Source of the DNA: Elysia crispata
Lineage: Eukaryota; Mollusca; Gastropoda; Plakobranchidae
Reading direction: 5' to 3'
Length of the DNA stretch: 64,000 nt
Assembly: GCA_033675545.1 (NCBI GenBank)
Contig: JAWDGP010004927.1
Span: forward strand, 1,055,001-1,119,000
Shown here: piece by piece, positions 1 to 11,750 of the stretch
How positions within the stretch are numbered: the stretch's first letter is position 1
Layout of the letters: every line of letters begins with the position of its first letter
The notes under the pieces: generated by a model
Seen by the model: the letters and a program-made list of their open reading frames with translations, nothing else
The model's database searches: none
Told to the model about the DNA's origin: nothing
Position numbers and translations under genes: made by a program

Positions 1-2135
1 GGACATACCAGAGCAGATACAAGCAGGATCGGGCGGAAATGAATACAAGCAGGATCGGGCGGGAATAGATACTAGGAGGACATACCAGAGCAGATATAGG
101 CAGGATCGGGCGGGAATAGATACTAGGAGGACATATCAGAGCAGATATGAGCAGGATCGGGCGGGAATGAATACAAGCAGGAGCGGGCGGGAGTCGATAC
201 AAGGAGCGGGAAGGAATATGTACACCCAGGGGCGAACCAGAGCAGATATAAGCAGGACCGAGCGGGAAGAAAAAGAATAGACACAAGCAGTAGCGAGCGG
301 GAATAGAAACAAATGGAAGCGAGCGGGAATAGATACAAGTGGGAGTGAGCGGGAGTAGATACAAATGAGAGCGAGTGGGAATAAATACAAGCAGGAACGA
401 GCGTGAGTAGATACAAGTGGGAGCGAGTGGGAGTAGATACAAGTGAGAGCGAGTGGGAGTAGATACAAGCAGGAACGAGCGGGAGTAGATACAAGTGGGA
501 GTGAGCGGGAGTAGATACAAGTGGGAGCGAGTGGGAGTAGATACAAGTGGGAGTGAGCGGGAGTAGATACAAGTGGGAGTGAGCGGGAGTAGATACAAGT
601 GAGAGCGAGTGGGAATAAATACAAGCAGGAACGAGCGGGAGTAGATACAAGTGGGAGTGAGCGGGAGTAGATACAAGTGGGAGTGAGCGGGAGTAGATAC
701 AAGTGGGAGCGAGCGGGAGTAGATACAAGTGGGAGCGAGTGGGAGTAGATACAAGTGGGAGCGAGCGGGAGTAGATACAAGTGGGAGCGAGCGGGAGTAG
801 ATACAAGTGGGAGTGAGCGGGAGTAGATACAAGTGGGAGTGAGCGGGAGTAGATACAAGTGGGAGCGAGTGGGAGTAGATACAAGTGAGAGCGAGTGGGA
901 GTAGATACAAGTGAGAGCGAGTGGGAGTAGATACAAGTGTGAGCGAGTGGGAGTAGATACAAGTAGGAGCGAGTGGGAGTAGATACAAATGAGAGCGAGT
1001 GGGAGTAGATACAAGTAGGAGCGAGTAGAAATAGATACAAGTGAGAGCGAGTGGGAGTAGATACAAGTGGGAGCGAGTGGGAGTAGATACAAGTGAGAGC
1101 GAGTGGGAGTAGATACAAATAGGAGCGAGTGGAAGTAGATACAAGTAGGAGCGAGTGGGAGTAGATACAAGTGAGAGCGAGTGGGAGTAGATACAAGTGA
1201 GAGCGAGTGGGAGTAGATACAAGTAGGAGCGAGTGGAAGTAGATACAAGTGAGAGCGAGTGGGAGTAGATACAAATGAGAGCGAGTGGGAGTAGATACAA
1301 GTGAGAGCGAGTGGGAGTAGATACAAGTGAGAGCGAGTGGGAGTAGATACAAATGAGAGCGAGTGGGAGTAGATACAAATGAGAGCGAGTGGGAGTAGAT
1401 ACAAATGAGAGCGAGTGGGAGTAGATACAAGTGAGAGCGAGTGGGAGCTAATACAAGTTGGAGCGAGAGGAAGTAGATACAAGTGGGAACGAGTGGGAGC
1501 AGATACAAATGGGAGCGAGTGGGGAGTAGATACTAGTGGGAGTGAGCGGGAGTAGATACAAGTGGGAGTGAGCGGGAACAAATACAAGCGGGAACAAGCG
1601 GGAGTAAATACAAGTAGGAGCGAGTGGGAGTAGATACAAGTGGGAGCGAGTGGGAGTAGATACAAGTGGGAGCGAGTGGGAGTAGATACAAGTGGGAGTG
1701 AGTGGGAGTAGATACAAATGAGAGCGAGTGGGAGTAGATACAAGTGATAGCGAGTGGGAGTAGATACAAGTGGGAGCGAATGGGAGTAGATACAAATGAG
1801 AGCGAGTGGGAGTAGATACAAATGAGAGCGAGTGGGAGTAGATACAAATGAGAGCGAGTGGGAGTAGATACAAGTGGGTGTGAGCGGGAACAAATACAAG
1901 CAGGAACAAGCGGGAGTAAATACCAGTTGGAGCGAGAGGAAGTAGATACAAGTGGGAGCGAGCGGGAACAAATACAAGCAGGAACAAGCGGGAGTAAATA
2001 CCAGTTGGAGCGAGAGGAAGTAGATACAAGTGGGAGCGAGCGGGAACAAATAGAAGCAGGAACAAGCGGGAGTAAATACCAGTTGGAGCGAGCGGAAGTA
2101 GATACAAGTGGGAGCGAGCGAGAGCGGAAAAAAGC
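1..2135. repeat. 26-bp minisatellite array, G-rich on the plus strand
   Basis: About 80 copies of a 26-bp unit run from the left edge of the window, so the array probably continues beyond it. The core reads gagcgagtgggagtagata followed by caagtgg. The first 350 bases hold diverged units (gcaggatcgggcgg type) and the last 300 bases mix in gcaggaacaagcggga and ccagttggagcgag variants, so the middle is the most homogeneous part. The plus strand has GGG runs every 10 to 16 bases. Because 26 is not a multiple of three and the unit has few stops on the minus strand, very long minus-strand frames rich in Leu, Ser and Tyr appear in all three phases. I treat them as artefacts of the repeat, not genes. 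Confidence 0.95.
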
Positions 2136-2800
2136 AGACGTGAGTGGAATTGACTATGAGGTTTACAAGAGTCTTTAAAACCAGGTCCGTAAGACCGCCT
2201 GTCTTTTGTTTCGTTTGTTTTGTTTTTCGATGTTTAGGTAAGTAATGAGCACGTGAAAAGATACGATTTGTCTGCTATCATAAGTTTAGTAATTTTAGGA
2301 AAAATGGTGAAGAGGCCAAAAAATACATGAAGCCACCCATTCGATCATCCTACATCTACTATTCAACCACCGTGGACTTGGCTCTTGTGTCTAGGGCGTC
2401 TTCTAATTAAGGAAGGTGGAGAACCTCATGAATATTTTATTTCTCTTAACAAGCGCAAATCTCGGGGTCAAGAAATAGAAGAAAACTAGCTCTAGTATGT
2501 CGGGATTACTGGTTACTAACTTAGGTTCTGTCAACTCAGCACTAAAGATGAGCTCATTAATTTTTTTAGACCTTCATGATCACGAGTGAAAAGAAAAAAA
2601 CAACAACCAACAATTCTGATCATTCTTACTTTGTCAAATGTTCTAAAGTTAATTCAATTAATATGACATATTGTAAAGGGTTTTGATTTTAAATTATTAC
2701 TATCTACTTTTAATATCTTTTGTTCTCTAATAACTGCATGATTATAAAAAAAAACATATACCTTTAAAACAAATCATAGATATTTCGACGAAGTGAAGTA
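2136..2800. other. AT-rich intergenic sequence, no gene seen
   Basis: No long open frame, no recognisable domain and no tandem structure. It separates the 26-bp and 46-bp arrays. Confidence 0.7.
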
Positions 2801-3842
2801 AACTGTCAAAGTCTCTCCTGTCGCCGTTTTGTTAGTGAAGGAAGGAACCTGTTAAAATCTATTTTGTCGCCGTTTCGTTAGTGAAAGGAGGAACCTGTAA
2901 AAGTCTATTTTGTCGCCGTTTCGATAGTGAAGGAAGGAACCTGTAAAAGTCTATTTTGTCGCGGTTTTGTTAGTGAAGGAAGGAACCTGTTAAAATCTAT
3001 TTTGTCGCCGTTTTGTTAGTGAAGGGAGGAACCTGTAAAAGTCTATTTTGTCGCCGTTTCGATAGTGAAGGAAGGAACCTGTAAAAGTCTATTTTGTCGC
3101 CGTTTCGATAGTGAAGGAAGGAACCTGTAAAAGTCTATTTTGTCGCCGTTTTGTTAGTGAAGGGAGGAACCTGTTAAAGTCTATTTTTTCGCCGTTTCGT
3201 TAGTCAAGAGAGGAATCTGTAAAAGTCTATTTTGTCGTCGTTTCGATAGTGAAGGGAGGAACTTGTTAACGTCTATTTTGTCACGGTCTTGTTAGTGAAG
3301 GAAGGAACCTGTTAAAATTTATTTTGTCGCCGTTCCGTTAGTGAAGGGAGGAACCTGTTAAAATATATTTTGTCGCCGTTTCGTTAGTGAAGAAAGAAAC
3401 CTGTTTATTGTCTATTTTTTCGCCGTTTCGTAAGTAAAGGACACAACCTGTAAAAGTTTATTTTGTGCCGTTTCGTTAGTGAAGGGAGGAACTTGTTAAA
3501 ATCTTTTTTGTCGCCGTTTTGTTAGTGAAGGGAGGAACCTGTAAAAGTCTATTTTGTCGCCGTTTTGTTAGTGAAGGGAGGAACCTGTTAAATTTATTTT
3601 GTCGCCATTTCGTTAGTGAAAGGAGGAACCTATAAAAGTCTATTTTTGTCGCCGTTTTGTTAGTGAAGGGAGGAACCTGTAAAAATCTATTTTGTCGCCG
3701 TTTTGTTAATGAAGGAAGGAACTTGTAAAAGTTTATTTTGTCACCTTTGAAGCGGAGGAAACTGTTTTTGTCTCTTCTGTGGCCGCTCTGTTAGTGAAGC
3801 GGAGGAAACTGTTTTTTGTCTCTTCTGTGGCCGTTATGTTCT
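2801..3842. repeat. 46-bp minisatellite array
   Basis: About 22 copies of a 46-bp unit built on attttgtcgccgtttcgtta and gtgaaggaaggaacctgt. The period was measured directly: successive ctgtaaaag words are 46 bases apart around 2941 and 2987. Copies vary at the cgttt/cgata and gaaag/gaggg positions, and the last copies (3730-3842) are diverged, reading cttctgtggccg. No stable frame runs through it. Confidence 0.95.
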
Positions 3843-4938
3843 TGACTGCTATGAAAATTTTCCAAATTAAAGAACCATCTTTCGTGAAGGCGTCAAGAAT
3901 CTTTATCATCGATTCTAAATTAAAGATTCATTCCATTTGAAAGCCTTTAAACTGAACGAAAATTATCTCTGCTTCTCTTTTCTAAAAATCTTCCTTGACA
4001 GAGAAAATAAACAGTTTGTTTCCCCTGAAAGAAAAGAACGATTTTACGGCACAGAGAAATCGTCCTCTTATCATTCTAGAGAGTGTCGGGCTTGAGCAAG
4101 GGGCGGTAACCTCTCGCAAGGATCGAGGATCATCTGGTTAAGTTGCATTGATTTCACGGCAACAACTTGCAAGCCGTTGCCTCTAATGCAATAACTGGTA
4201 CAGCGAAAGAAAAGAGCATAAAATGTGCTGCCTGTAGCAAGGGAGAGAACAGACGGATAACTTAGTAAATTAGAGAAGAATAAGAACCCATCCCCCCAAA
4301 ACAATACAAAACAAAAGAAAACAATAAACAAACAAACAAAAAAAAAAACAACAACCCCAAACCAAGCAAAGAAACAACAACAAAAAAAATCAAACAAACC
4401 GCAAACAAGCAAAAAAAACCAAACAAACAAACCCCTTCCCCCTCCCCCTCCCCCCCCAAAAAAAAAAACAAAAACAAAAAAAACAACAACAAAAAAGAAA
4501 ACAACATAAAATAAACCCATATGATGAACATGAATTAAACCTGCAGTGACGGAAGACGAAATATTCTTGTTTAGGCTCCTATGCATTGGAGATTGACCAC
4601 GGGAACATAGCACTGAACTAAGGCAATCCCAGTTTGTACACGTTTCTTTTCTTCATTACTAGAGATTGTAATTTTCTTCCTTAACATGCACACAACATAC
4701 AAAACGCGTCACAAATTTCTTTATAACGCAATGTACTTTCACAGGCACTGTCTTAAAGGAGCATTAAATAATATGTGCTCTCAAAAACTCATTTTACAAA
4801 AAAAATATTCAACTTAAGGCCAATTTTTTTACTCACAGATAAGTTTACATTAATCAACATGCAGCTAGCAACACCATTTTTCATAATGCTGTGACATGAC
4901 AAGCAGCAATTGATGTTGATTGCGATTTGTTGCATCCA
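3843..4938. other. Intergenic sequence with an A/C-rich low-complexity stretch
   Basis: No gene is supported. Between about 4290 and 4510 the plus strand is almost only A and C (aaacaaacaaac, cccctccccc, aaaaaaaacaaca). The open minus-strand frames there translate to Phe/Val/Gly-rich low complexity, so they are not credible proteins. Confidence 0.6.
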
Positions 4939-5300
4939 GCAAATCCTTCAAATTTATGATAGGTGTACATGAAGCGATTTGTAGAAAGCAACAAATCCTT
5001 CAACTTTTTGATAGGTGAACATGAATCGAATTGTAGAAAGCAGAAAATCCTTCAACTTTTTGATAGGTGAACATGAATCGAATTGTAGAAAGCAGCAAAT
5101 CCTTCAAGGTTTTGATAGGTGGAGATGAAGCGATTTGTAGAAAGCAGAAAATCCTTCAACTTTTTGATAGGTGAACATGAATCGAATTGTAGAAAGCAGC
5201 AAATCCTTCAAGGTTTTGATAGGTGGAGATGAAGCGATTTGCAGAAAGCAGAAAATCCTTGAACTTTTTGATAGGTGTACATGAAGCGATTGAGCAGTAA
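4939..5300. repeat. 52-bp minisatellite, seven copies
   Basis: The word aaatcc recurs at 4941, 4993, 5045, 5097, 5149, 5201 and 5253, an exact 52-bp period. Each unit continues with ttgataggtg and gaagcgatttgtagaaagc. Copies alternate between an aacatgaatcgaa form and a gagatgaagcga form, which hints at a 104-bp dimer in part of the array. Confidence 0.95.
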
Positions 5301-6159
5301 AGGCTTGAGCAGTAAAGAAACCCGGTATCTAAGAAAAACCAATCCATAATCCAAGAGACCAGTCACCCAGTGTATCAGGAATTTACAATTTCTACGATTA
5401 GCGATCGAATTATCCAACCAAACACAAGAATCGACCGATATAGAAATATTTTACTACCTTGAACTACACATCAGCTAACGATGTTGTCTTATTGTTTGAA
5501 AAGGAGTTGCTAATGTTGGAAGATCCTTTTCTTGCAATACACTATTGGATTCGTTTTGTTTTCATTGGGTTGAGTTGATAATTTTGACATGATGTCTTGA
5601 TTGTAACTTTACTAAGCAAAATAAAAACCATATGTCCATCGGTCGAATATACCCTTGTACAACCACTGTCGAGCTGAAATTCCCCAAATCATACAATAAA
5701 CGTTTATTTCATCCCATCTTCACTAATAACGAGGACGACAAACCAAAGAAGTGACGGAATACGTCAGCTCGCTTAGATCTCAGCTTTTAAGGAATCAGCA
5801 GTAGGAATACCATTCCACAAAATCTTTCCATTTTATGCTGCTTTATGGAACACGAATTTCTGCTTGTGATGGAAGCATTTGAGGAATGGTTTTGACAGAA
5901 TTTACGACCCCTTTCAACTTCATTTAGAGCAAAGGTCAACTTTATAAGATTCAGAATCTAGTTCTGCATAAAACTCTGATCTAGACCCATCAAAAGTCTC
6001 GAGTTCTGACATCATAGCCTCACTATTTTGGGACATAGAAGGTGTTTTCCTTGAGGATTTTCTGCCCTTTGATGACTTTGTAATACTGTCACGTATTGTC
6101 AAACATTGGACAAACATTGGACAAACCGAGAGATGCCACGCGTGGGAAACTACCTCATC
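5301..6159. other. Intergenic sequence; one unassigned minus-strand frame
   Basis: No known domain. A 65-codon minus-strand frame at 5920-6117 is Ser/Glu/Lys-rich (for example MMSELETFDGSRSEF) and has a less repetitive composition than its surroundings. It has no clear splice sites or homology that I recognise, so I do not call it a gene. Confidence 0.4.
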
Positions 6160-6545
6160 GCCTGAAACTGGGTGTGATTTTGCAGCGTGGCAGACATCGC
6201 AAACGGCGAAGATGACCCAAGCCTGGCTTCAGCTTTACCAGTGGGACACAGCTCTACCGGTGGGACACAGCTCTACCAGTGGGACATTCTTCAACACTCC
6301 CCCACACAATCTGGACCTTGCTGCTTCAGATTGCGCTTCTTTCAACGACTTTCAAGACATTTAGTAGGACAGCATTTCATCAATGATGAGGATTGTATTG
6401 AGAAAGGGACAAGTTGGCTTCAATCGCTTGACGAGAACTTCATGAGAAATGATGTATAAATACACTGCAATCTTCTTAGCAATTATATCAAAAGGTTACC
6501 ATTTGTGTGAGTTATATCAACATAATTTAACCGAGATATGATCTA
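6160..6545 (+). pseudogene. Mariner-type (Tc1/mariner) transposase, C-terminal remnant
   Basis: The C-terminal end of a mariner DDE/D transposase survives across two frames. One frame, starting near 6181, reads TAKMTQAWLQLYQWD and then NLDLAASDCASF, matching the family's block before and around the third catalytic Asp (usual form SPDLAPSD). A shift near 6350 moves to a second frame reading RHLVGQHFINDEDCIEKG and WLQSLDENFMRNDV, the usual C-terminal block. Between TMTQ and NLDL a roughly 20-base segment (gtgggacacagctctacc) is present about three times, an extra insertion not seen in the family. The first two catalytic Asp residues and any terminal inverted repeats are not visible. This is a dead fragment of an element that once moved by cut-and-paste. 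Confidence 0.75.
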
Positions 6546-6859
6546 TTCATCTTTTTTTTTTCTTTTTGTAAAAAACTCTTGTAGCAAAATAATTTAGTCA
6601 TATCAGGATAAACAGGAAACTCGATCTCTTTCATTTAGTTATAATCATGACTGTCTTTTCTTCTGGAGAAAATCTAATTAAGTTCATCTTCTATTTGTTT
6701 GTGTCTTCATATTTTTTTTTCATCTTCAAGCCCGAGATTGCTTGATGTAAACCAGGGCTTTTATATCAGATTTTCTCTTTTTTACAAGTCTTGCATTCTA
6801 TAGACTTACATGCAGTTAATGGGCTATTTTCTGAAGTAAAATTCCATTAACAATGTTGA
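6546..6859. other. AT-rich intergenic sequence, nothing recognised
   Basis: T-rich tracts (tttttttttt near 6551 and 6713) but no frame, repeat unit or RNA gene that I can support. Confidence 0.6.
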
Positions 6860-6935
<76 letters not shown>

Positions 6936-6990
6936 GCTACTACTACTGCTACTGCTACTGCTACTGCTACTGCTACTGCTACTGCTACTG
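6860..6990. repeat. (CTA)n microsatellite grading into (CTG-CTA)n
   Basis: About 30 pure CTA/ACT triplets are followed by alternating gctact units at 6935-6985. The shift from pure to alternating triplets suggests a point change that was then amplified by slippage. Confidence 0.97.
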
Positions 6991-6999
6991 TAGTCCTAC

Positions 7000-7222
7000 T
7001 ACCCTTTTAAGATCCATACTAAAAAACAATTTAAGATGACCTAGATCTAGATCTAAGAATTTTATTTCAGTAAAATCAGTGATATGCACATGGTTCTAAC
7101 AACAAAGGAAAGTCTAGATCTTAGAATAGTCTATCTAGAAATCCAGGTCTAGATCTAGATCAAATTTGGAGCTTTAAGTTTAAGAAACTTTAAACGTACA
7201 TGTAGAAATCTAGACCTTAGGT
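7000..7222. repeat. Cluster of TCTAGATC-type words
   Basis: Short palindromic words such as ctagatctagatctaag and ctaggtctagatctagatc occur several times within about 200 bases. The same words recur near 11945, 17275, 17515-17620, 19725, 19810-19850, 29270-29400 and 50565, so this is a dispersed low-order motif, not a local array. Confidence 0.6.
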
Positions 7223-7465
7223 TTGTTATCCTCCAGTAGCACCTTTTTACGTGATCTACAAATTGACTGTGTAATTAGTGTTGAACACAACTCAGATCAC
7301 AACGCTACGAAAACGTCGTCAGCTCAACCAGAAATGTTGTCTACCAGAAGTCTTGGATTTTCCACACATTCCATAATAAAGTCTCTCAAATTTTACATGG
7401 CAGTCATATTCATACCCCTACCAAACCTGTTATGCCTCTCGGGTAACCATGCTTTATTTTGTAAT

Positions 7466-7467
<2 letters not shown>

Positions 7468-7558
<91 letters not shown>

Positions 7559-7560
7559 TT
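7468..7560. repeat. (AGC)n-(AGT)n microsatellite
   Basis: Seven AGC triplets are followed by about 23 AGT triplets. They encode a poly-Ser run inside an otherwise unremarkable plus-strand frame (7223-7657), which I do not accept as a gene. Confidence 0.95.
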
Positions 7561-8004
7561 TAATAATAATAAGAAGAAGACGAAGAAAAGAAGAAGAATA
7601 AGTAATTTAGAAGAAAAATATTTAAACAATGATGACGAGAATAGCATAAAAAAGTAAGGCAATGGAAAGTTTGAAATTCAAAGTATTGATGTACGAGTTT
7701 GCCCCCCTTACAAGTTAGTCATCCCTTAGCAAAGATCAGTAGAATACCTGCATGGATATATTAGCCGTCATATGATTCAACCTTTAAAAATGGAATGTGT
7801 GTAAATTAGAGCGAAGAACGAAACATGTTTGCCCTTAAACCTATCAATAACTCATTCTCAACATCATGTTCAGCGTTTATATTGCTCAAGATCTCCAATT
7901 GTCTAGTATTTTCTCTACACATGAACGGGTACATTTTCTGCTATTGAAATTTCGAATAATAGTTTTCAAATTCCACGCCAAAGCTTTATCAGCGGTTTCA
8001 GGGA
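7561..8004. other. Intergenic sequence, no gene seen
   Basis: An A/G-rich stretch borders the microsatellite (aagaagaagacgaagaaa). The remainder is AT-rich and shows no coding or repeat signal. Confidence 0.5.
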
Positions 8005-8212
8005 GAAAAAAAAAGAGGAGGAGGAGGAGAAGGAGGAAGAAGAAGGAGAGGAGAAGGAGAAGAAAGAGTGGGAGAAGAAGGAAAAGAAGTTGAAGAGGGG
8101 AGGAGGAGGAGGAGGAGGAAGAAGAAGGAGAGGAGGAGAAGAAAGAGTGGGAGAAGAAGGAAAAGAAGTTGAAGAGGGGAGGAGGAGGAGAAGACAAAGG
8201 AGAAGACTGCAG
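8005..8212. repeat. GGA/GAA-rich polypurine tract
   Basis: About 200 bases are almost entirely purine on the plus strand. The segment gaggagaaga...gttgaagaggggaggagga is present twice (about 8055-8115 and 8135-8190), a local imperfect tandem duplication of roughly 80 bases. Mirror symmetry makes it a candidate triplex-forming sequence. Confidence 0.85.
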
Positions 8213-8865
8213 GGCTAATTAACTTTTCCACGCTTGTCTTGCGAGCTTGTTCTGTCACAGTGAAAACGTTCATAGTACAATTATTTGCTTAAGTTTTTAA
8301 AATCCAAAGTGTATCCTTCACAGCAAATCTTTTGGTTGCAAAACACCTTAATATTCATCCGGTGAAAAATAAAACTAGCCACCTGAGATAAATTTGATGC
8401 AAGGAGACTACAAAGTCAGAACCTCTTTGGAATTCTCTAAACAGGCCCCTCAAGGGAATACGCTGGGTGAATTTTTTTCCTGATGGATGATTATCTTTCA
8501 AAACAAAATATTTATTTCACCTTGTTTCATAAACATAACTCGTTAGCCCTAAGGACATATTCTCCGCTTATCGTAATAAAAGTCCATATACACACACACA
8601 CACACAAGGACACTGACAAAAAACTTGAAAAAAAAACAAAACAAAAAAAAACAAAAAAAAAAACAAAACAAAAAAAAACAATAGATGGTAATCCAACAGC
8701 GGTAATGCAGTAACTGGGCTCTCAGTACAGGGATCTGGAGATTGAGGAAAACCTTATGTATAAGGTGCTAGCAAGAACTTAATGTTTTATGTTCTACCTA
8801 CCAGTAATCCCACTTCATAGAAAGGGACAGGAAATTTTAAAATAATTTTGCGATCTTTAGCCCCT
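8213..8865. other. Intergenic sequence with a short (CA)n and an A-rich run
   Basis: A short cacacacaca run lies at 8590-8606 and an A/C homopolymer-like run (aaaaaaaaacaaaacaaaa) at 8627-8683. No gene is supported. Confidence 0.6.
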
Positions 8866-11694
8866 TTAGGAAATGATTATAGATCTTCTGGTCATGTGAT
8901 TGAAACCCGTATTTATTAGAGAATGGTTATAGACGGTTATAGATCTTCTGGTCATGTGATTGAAACCCGTATTTATTAGAGAATGGTTATAGACGGTTAT
9001 AGATCTTCTGGTCATGTGATTGAAACCCGTATTTACTAGAGAAGGGTTATAGACGGTTATAGATCTTCTGGTGATGTGATTGAAACCCGTATTTATTAGA
9101 GAGTGGTTATAGACGGTTATAGATCTTCTTGTCATGTGATTGAAACTCGTATTTATTAGAGAATGGTTATAGACCAGCTTGTCATATGATTGGAACTTGT
9201 GTGTATTAGAGAATGGTTATAGACCTGCTTGTCATATGATTGAAACTTGTGTTTATTAGAGAATGGTTATAGATCTGCTTGTCATATGATTGAAACTTGT
9301 GTTTATTAGAGAATGGTTATAGACGGTTAAAGACCTGCTTATCATGTGATTGAAACTTGTGTTTATTAAAGAATGGTTATAGATCTGCTTGTCATATGAT
9401 TGAAACGTGTGTTTATTAGAGAATGGTTATAGACCTGCTTGTCATATGATTGAAACTTGTGTTTATTAGAGAATGGTTATAGATCTGCTTGTCATATGAT
9501 TGAAACTTGTGTTTATTAGAGAATGGTTATAGATCTGCTTGTCATATGATTGAAACGTGTGTTTATTAGAGAATGGTTATAGACCTGCTTGTCATATGAT
9601 TGAAACTTGTGTTTAACAGAGAATGGTTATAGACGGTTAAAGACCTGCTTATCATATGATTAAAACTTGTGTTTACTAAAGAATGGTTATAGATCTGCTT
9701 GTCATATCATTGAAACTTGTGTTTATTAGAGAATGGTTATAAATCTGCTTGTCATATGATTGAAACTTGTGTTTATTAGAGAATGGTTATAGACCTGCTT
9801 GTCATATGATTGAAACTTGTGTTTATTAGAGAATGGTTATAGACGGTTAAGGACCTGCTTATCATATGATTGAAACTTGTGTTTATTAGAGGATGGTTAT
9901 AGACCTGCTTGTCATATGATTGAAACTTGTGTTTATTAGAGAATGGTTATAGACGGTTAAAGACCTGCTTATCATATGATTGAAACTTGTGTTTATTAGA
10001 GAATGGTTATAGATGTGCTTGTCATATGATTGAAACTTGTGTTTAATAGAGAATTGTTATAGACGGTTAAAGACCTGCTTATCATATGATTGAAACTTGT
10101 GTTTATTAGAGAATGGTTATAGACCTGCTTGTCATATGATTGAAACTTGTGTTTATTAGAGAATGGTTATAGACGGTTAAAGACCTGCTTATCATATGAT
10201 TGAAACTTGTGTTTATTAAAGAATGGTTATAGATCTGCTTGTGATATGATTGAAACGTGTGTTTATTAGAGAATGGTTATAGACCTGCTTGTCATATGAT
10301 TGAAACTTGTGTTTATTAGAGAATGGTTATAGATCTGCTTGTCATATGATTGAAACTTGTGTTTATTAGAGAATGGTTATAGATCTGCTTGTCATATGAT
10401 TGAAACGTGTGTTTATTAGAGAATGGTTATAGACCTGCTTGTCATATGATTGAAACTTGTGTTTAACAGAGAATGATTATAGACGGTTAAAGACCTGCTT
10501 ATCATATGATTGAAACTTGTGTTTATTAAAGAATGGTTATAGATCTGCTTGTCATATGATTGAAACTTGTGTTTATTAGAGAATGGTTATAAATCTGCTT
10601 GTCATATGATTGAAACTTGTGTTTATTAGAGAATGGTTATAGACCTGCTTGTCATATGATTGAAACTTGTGTTTATTAGAGAATGGTTATAGACGGTTAA
10701 AGACCTGCTTATCATATGATTGAAACTTGTGTTTATTAAAGAATGGTTATAGATCTGCTTGTCATATGATTGAAACTTGTGTTTATTAGAGAATGGTTAT
10801 AGACGGTTAAAGACCTGCTTATCATATGATTGAAACTTGTGTTTATTAGAGAATGGTTATAGATGTGCTTGTCATATGATTGAAACTTGTGTTTAATAGA
10901 GAATTGTTATAGACGGTTAAAGACCTGCTTATCATATGATTGAAACTTGTGTTTATTAGAGAATGGTTATAGACCTGCTTGTCATATGATTGAAACTTGT
11001 GTTTATTAGAGAATGGTTATAGACGGTTAAAGACCTGCTTATCATATGATTGAAACATGTGTTTATTAGAGAATGGTTATAGACCTGCTTGTCATATGAT
11101 TGAAACTTGTGTTTATTAGAGAATTGTTATAGATCTGCTTGTTATATGATTGAAACTTGTGTTTATTAGAGAATGGTTATAGACGGTTAAAGACCTGCTT
11201 GTCATATGATTGAAACTTGTGTTTATTAGAGAATGGTTATAGACGGTTAAAGACCTGCTTGTCATATGATTGAAACTCGTATTTATTAGAGAATGGTTAT
11301 AGACCTGCTTGTCATATGATTGAAACTTGTGTTTATTAGAGAATGGTTATAGACCTGCTTGTCATATGATTGATACTTGTGTTTATTAGAGAATGGTTAT
11401 AGACGGTTAAAGACCTGCTTATCATATGATTGAAACTTGTGTTTATTAGAGAATGGTTATAGACCTGCTTGTCATATGATTGAAACTTGTGTTTATTAGA
11501 GAATGGTTATAGATCTGCTTGTCATTTGATTGGAACTTGTGTTTAACAGAGAACTGTTATAGACGGTTAAAGACCTGCTTGTCATATGATTGAAACTTGT
11601 GTTTAATAGAGAATGGTTATAGACGGTTAAAGACCTGCTTGTCATATGACTGAAACTTGTGTTTATTACAGAATGGTTATAGACCTGCTGTCAT
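8866..11694. repeat. 50/60-bp satellite-like array with higher-order structure
   Basis: More than 50 copies of a unit reading gcttgtcatatgattgaaac, then ttgtgtttattagagaatgg and ttatagacct. The first five copies (8881-9180) are a distinct 60-bp subtype (gatcttctggtcatgtgatt). The rest alternate between 50-bp units and 60-bp units. The extra ten bases are agacggttaa, a tandem copy of the unit's own ggttatagac end with one change. Diagnostic variants recur exactly 850 bases apart (see findings). The array ends abruptly at a TCA/ATC microsatellite. The short minus-strand frame at 8866-9135 arises because the first five units are 60 bp, and it is not a gene. Confidence 0.97.
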
Positions 11695-11750
11695 ATCATC
11701 ATCATCATTATCATCATCATCATAATAATTATAGTAATAAAAATTAATCC
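11690..11750. repeat. (TCA)n / (AAT)n microsatellite at the array edge
   Basis: About a dozen TCA triplets followed by imperfect AAT triplets, directly abutting the last truncated 50-bp unit. Confidence 0.85.

Noticed and set aside
1-350. Telomeric or subtelomeric end at the left edge
   Set aside because: No TTAGGG-type repeat is seen, and the 26-bp array simply runs to the window boundary.
123-2107. Minus-strand frames of 219, 461 and 637 codons in the 26-bp array
   Set aside because: All phases are open because of the unit's composition; the sequence is a 26-residue tandem repeat with no start context, signal or domain.
7223-7657. 144-codon frame with a poly-Ser run
   Set aside because: The run is an AGC/AGT microsatellite and the flanks have no recognisable coding features.
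8866-11694. Resemblance of the 50/60-bp array to a CRISPR array
   Set aside because: There are no unique spacers; the whole unit repeats, and the surrounding genome is clearly eukaryotic.
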